NCBI GenBank assembly: GCA_934378195.1
Contig: CAKRPO010000073.1
Location: 1 to 8,276 of the forward strand
From: an uncultured Blautia sp.
GTDB taxonomy: Bacteria > Bacillota > Clostridia > Lachnospirales > Lachnospiraceae
Length of the DNA stretch: 8,276 nucleotides
Direction of reading: 5' to 3'
In this document: in pieces, positions 6,624 to 8,276 of the stretch
Layout of the letters: each line of letters starts with the position of its first letter
Numbering within the stretch: the stretch's first letter is position 1
Translations under genes and position numbers: made by a program
The notes under the pieces: generated by a model
The model's database searches: none
Told to the model about the DNA's origin: nothing
The model's input: only the letters and a program-made list of their open reading frames with translations

Positions 6624-7475
6624 TCAGGACAATAATTTGTTCTGCTGGCGATATTGTCTTGGTGACATCCCGTAAATGTTACGGAACGCTCTGGAAAAAT
6701 GAAGCTGGTTTGGATATCCAACCTGAACGCTGATGTCGCCAATGGACAGGCTGGTGCTGGTAAGCAGAGTGGTTGCTTTACTCATTCGATAGCGGATCAG
6801 GAAGTCCTGTGGAGACTGTCCGGTCATATCTTTGAAAACTTTACCAAAATAGCTTCGGTCAAGATTACAGCGATTTGCCATATCTTCGACTGTGATTGGC
6901 AACGTATAATTTTGTTCAATAAAAGAAAGTGCTTCCTGTGCGTAAAATCTTGAAAGCTTTCCGCCCTGAAGTCTTTTTTTATTGGAAGAACCCTGGATAA
7001 GGGCATCCATAATAAGATATAACTGACCAATGATTCCAAGTGGGCGGGAATTGTCCGGATATTGTGTCAGACGCAGCATTTCATCGCGAAGCTTATCTGC
7101 TGCGGTATCGGAAACGGGATGAAAGACGGGATGATCGTTGGACAGTCCGGCCTCTTCCATAAGTTCTCTGGCACGCAGTCCATCGAACTCTACCCAGACA
7201 TATTCCCAGGGAAATTTCTGATCAGCACTGTAAAGATTGATACGTCCTGGTTCAATGAGAAAACCGGAATGTGCCTCCATATGGTAAACAGCACTGTCAT
7301 CTTCTTCTGTAACACTCAGCATCCCTTTACCGGAAATAATATAATGAAAAAGATAATGATTACGTACAAACGGGCCATAAGAATGCAGGGGTTCACATTT
7401 CTCGTAGCCGTACTGATATACGGTCAGGTCAAGAAAACGTTCGCCTGAAAATATATGAAAAATAGAATCTGACAT
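6624..7475 (-). CDS. AraC-family transcriptional regulator, probably sugar-responsive
   Basis: From the chosen start the protein has 283 residues. Residues about 10-100 form an AraC-type cupin ligand-binding domain (HYIISGKG at 44-51, FLIEPGRINLYSAD at 72-85, YVWVEFDGLRA). Residues about 185-280 hold the two-HTH AraC DNA-binding domain: ITVEDMANRCNLDRSYFGKVFK at 194 and SIGDISVQVGYPNQLHFSRAFRNIYGMSPRQYR at 244. It is expected to bind DNA in the cytoplasm and activate a sugar-uptake locus, most likely the divergent lipoprotein gene (inference). The start is uncertain. ATG 7475 has AAAGGA 12 nt upstream, while ATG 7487 directly abuts that site. The longer in-frame extension to 7544 adds a hydrophobic, AT-rich stretch unlike the family and is rejected. 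Confidence 0.9.
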   Translation of the reverse strand: MSDSIFHIFSGERFLDLTVYQYGYEKCEPLHSYGPFVRNHYLFHYIISGKGMLSVTEEDDSAVYHMEAHSGFLIEPGRINLYSADQKFPWEYVWVEFDGLRARELMEEAGLSNDHPVFHPVSDTAADKLRDEMLRLTQYPDNSRPLGIIGQLYLIMDALIQGSSNKKRLQGGKLSRFYAQEALSFIEQNYTLPITVEDMANRCNLDRSYFGKVFKDMTGQSPQDFLIRYRMSKATTLLTSTSLSIGDISVQVGYPNQLHFSRAFRNIYGMSPRQYRQQNKLLS

Positions 7476-7572
7476 GGTTTCTAGCATTCCTTTCCACAAA
7501 ATATAGTAAAATATGCATAAAAACGAGATGCAAAAATAGTACAAATTTAACGAAATATAGCTATTTAAGACT

Positions 7573-7602
7573 ATTATATACCATAATGCGTAGTGACATC
7601 AA
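7573..7602 (-). promoter_or_regulatory. Promoter of the araC-family gene
   Basis: On the minus strand TTGATG (7602-7597), an 18-bp spacer and a consensus TATAAT (7578-7573) resemble a sigma-A promoter starting near 7566, with a leader of about 90 nt. The left arm of the 16-bp inverted repeat covers part of the spacer and part of the -10 box, so a protein bound there would probably repress this promoter. Confidence 0.55.
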
Positions 7603-7634
7603 CATTATTCTTGAAATAACGCATTATGGTATAT
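7576..7634. repeat. Perfect 16-bp inverted repeat in the divergent control region
   Basis: ATATACCATAATGCGT (7576-7591) and ACGCATTATGGTATAT (7619-7634) are exact reverse complements separated by 27 bp. Centre-to-centre distance is 43 bp, about four helical turns, so both arms face the same side of the DNA. The left arm overlaps the araC promoter and the right arm overlaps the likely -10 region of the lipoprotein gene. The best reading is a paired operator for the adjacent AraC-type protein. A transcribed hairpin is less likely because the repeat straddles both promoters. Confidence 0.8.
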
Positions 7635-7637
7635 TTT
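7611..7637 (+). promoter_or_regulatory. Candidate promoter of the solute-binding protein gene
   Basis: TTGAAA (7611-7616) with TATTTT (7632-7637) has a short 15-bp spacer; CTTGAA with 16 bp is equivalent. The match is weak, as expected for an activator-dependent promoter. The right arm of the 16-bp inverted repeat lies between and over these boxes. The leader would be about 115 nt. Confidence 0.3.
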
Positions 7638-7715
7638 GATGTTATCCATCTATGTACGAAGCTTTTCTTTTGGTGTTAGAATTGAATCAAACAGAGATGA
7701 CCGGTCTGAATCTGG

Positions 7716-7731
7716 ACTGCCAGATGGCAGT
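7716..7731. repeat. Short dyad in the leader of the solute-binding protein gene
   Basis: ACTGCCA and TGGCAGT are perfect 7-bp arms separated by GA. In RNA a 2-nt loop would open to a 5- or 6-bp stem, and in DNA the site is a near-palindrome. It lies 30 bp before the start codon. It could be an operator placed downstream of the promoter or a small leader hairpin. Confidence 0.35.
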
Positions 7732-7761
7732 AAATAGCTGTAAAGTAGAAGGGAGAAACAA

Positions 7762-8276
7762 ATGGGAAAGCATAAAGTGGGTGCTGTTTTCCTTGCAGGA
7801 GTTCTGGCAATGGGAACAGTTATGACAGGATGCTCCGGAAAGGACGAAACAGAGGGCAAAACTGTAATTGAGATGGTACAGTATAAACCGGAAGCGGTAG
7901 ATATTTTTGAACAGTTTCAGGATGAATTCAATGCAACACACGATGATATTTATTTAAAGATTGATTCGCCAAACGATGCAATGACAATCCTGAAAACAAG
8001 ATTTATCCGCGAGGATAATCCGGATATCATTGGAATTGGCGGGGATATTAATTATTCCAATTTTATGGATGCAGATATGCTGATGGATATTTCTGATTTT
8101 GAAGGACTGAACGATATTAAAGAGAAATATCTTGAGATGAACAAAGATCTGGAATATGTGCCGAAAGATGGTGTTTATGCCGTTCCGTATATGGCAAATG
8201 CAGCCGGAATTCTTTTTAACCGGGATATGTTTGAAGAACATGGCTGGGAGGTTCCGACCACATGGACAGAATTTAC
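7762..8276 (+). CDS. Extracellular solute-binding lipoprotein of an ABC sugar transporter (partial, 3' end cut)
   Basis: The reading frame stays open to the window edge (171 residues seen; the family usually has about 400-450). The N-terminus is a lipoprotein signal: MGKHK, a hydrophobic segment at about 6-21, and a lipobox VMTGC with C24 as the lipidated cysteine. A short polar linker and the family 1 solute-binding fold follow: strand TVIEMVQYKPEA (34-45), EFNATHDDIYLKID, a segment with NPDIIGIGGD (86-95), and DGVYAVPYMANAAGILFNRDMFEEHGWEVPTTWTEF at the visible end, which is highly typical of carbohydrate-binding members. It is expected to sit outside on the membrane and deliver a sugar or oligosaccharide to a permease encoded beyond the window. 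The ATG follows GGGAG (7751-7755) by 6 nt. The divergent AraC-type gene is its likely regulator. The ligand cannot be told. Confidence 0.92.
   Translation, partial: MGKHKVGAVFLAGVLAMGTVMTGCSGKDETEGKTVIEMVQYKPEAVDIFEQFQDEFNATHDDIYLKIDSPNDAMTILKTRFIREDNPDIIGIGGDINYSNFMDADMLMDISDFEGLNDIKEKYLEMNKDLEYVPKDGVYAVPYMANAAGILFNRDMFEEHGWEVPTTWTEF

Noticed and set aside
7476..7544. N-terminal extension of the AraC-family protein that looks like a membrane segment
   Set aside because: The extension is AT-rich leader sequence, has no ribosome binding site at its start, and the family begins near the MSDSIFHIFSGERF stretch.
7954..8241. Minus-strand 95-codon frame over the lipoprotein gene
   Set aside because: It is antisense to an open frame with a lipobox and typical sugar-binding motifs that runs to the window edge.

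Overview
The window looks like a chromosomal segment of a low-to-moderate GC, Gram-positive anaerobe of the Bacillota, most likely class Clostridia and probably Lachnospiraceae. The reasons are the strong AGGAGG-like ribosome binding sites, the cytosolic LacI-type sensor fused to a GGDEF domain, an AraC regulator divergent from a lipoprotein sugar-binding protein, and the style of the uridine phosphorylase. This placement is inferred from gene content and protein style only. There is no sign of an insertion sequence, phage, CRISPR array or other obvious mobile DNA.

Layout from left to right: (1) an almost complete tRNA-Arg(CCT) on the minus strand, cut by the left window edge; (2) a minus-strand gene for a one-component c-di-GMP signalling protein, with a LacI/GalR-like ligand-binding domain and no DNA-binding domain joined to a diguanylate cyclase; (3) an AT-rich divergent intergenic region holding a good minus-strand promoter and a weaker plus-strand one; (4) a plus-strand operon udp-cdd-deoB; (5) a strong hairpin between convergent genes; (6) minus-strand metY, an O-acetylhomoserine sulfhydrylase; (7) a minus-strand AraC-family regulator; (8) a divergent regulatory region with a perfect 16-bp inverted repeat; (9) the start of a plus-strand lipoprotein gene for an ABC-transporter solute-binding protein, cut by the right edge.

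The three operon genes form one pathway. Cdd turns cytidine into uridine, Udp splits uridine into uracil and ribose-1-phosphate, and DeoB isomerises that to ribose-5-phosphate, so pyrimidine nucleosides can feed the pentose phosphate pathway and nucleotide synthesis. The AraC/solute-binding-protein pair is the usual layout of a sugar-uptake locus whose permease genes would lie to the right. MetY makes homocysteine from O-acetylhomoserine and sulfide and appears to be transcribed alone, with a short leader and no visible riboswitch.

Most of the window is ordinary metabolic and regulatory content. The parts most worth a second look are the 16-bp inverted repeat between araC and the lipoprotein gene, the HTH-less LacI-type sensor fused to GGDEF, the apparent loss of E. 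coli-type uracil-binding arginines in Udp, and several compact promoter/terminator overlaps.
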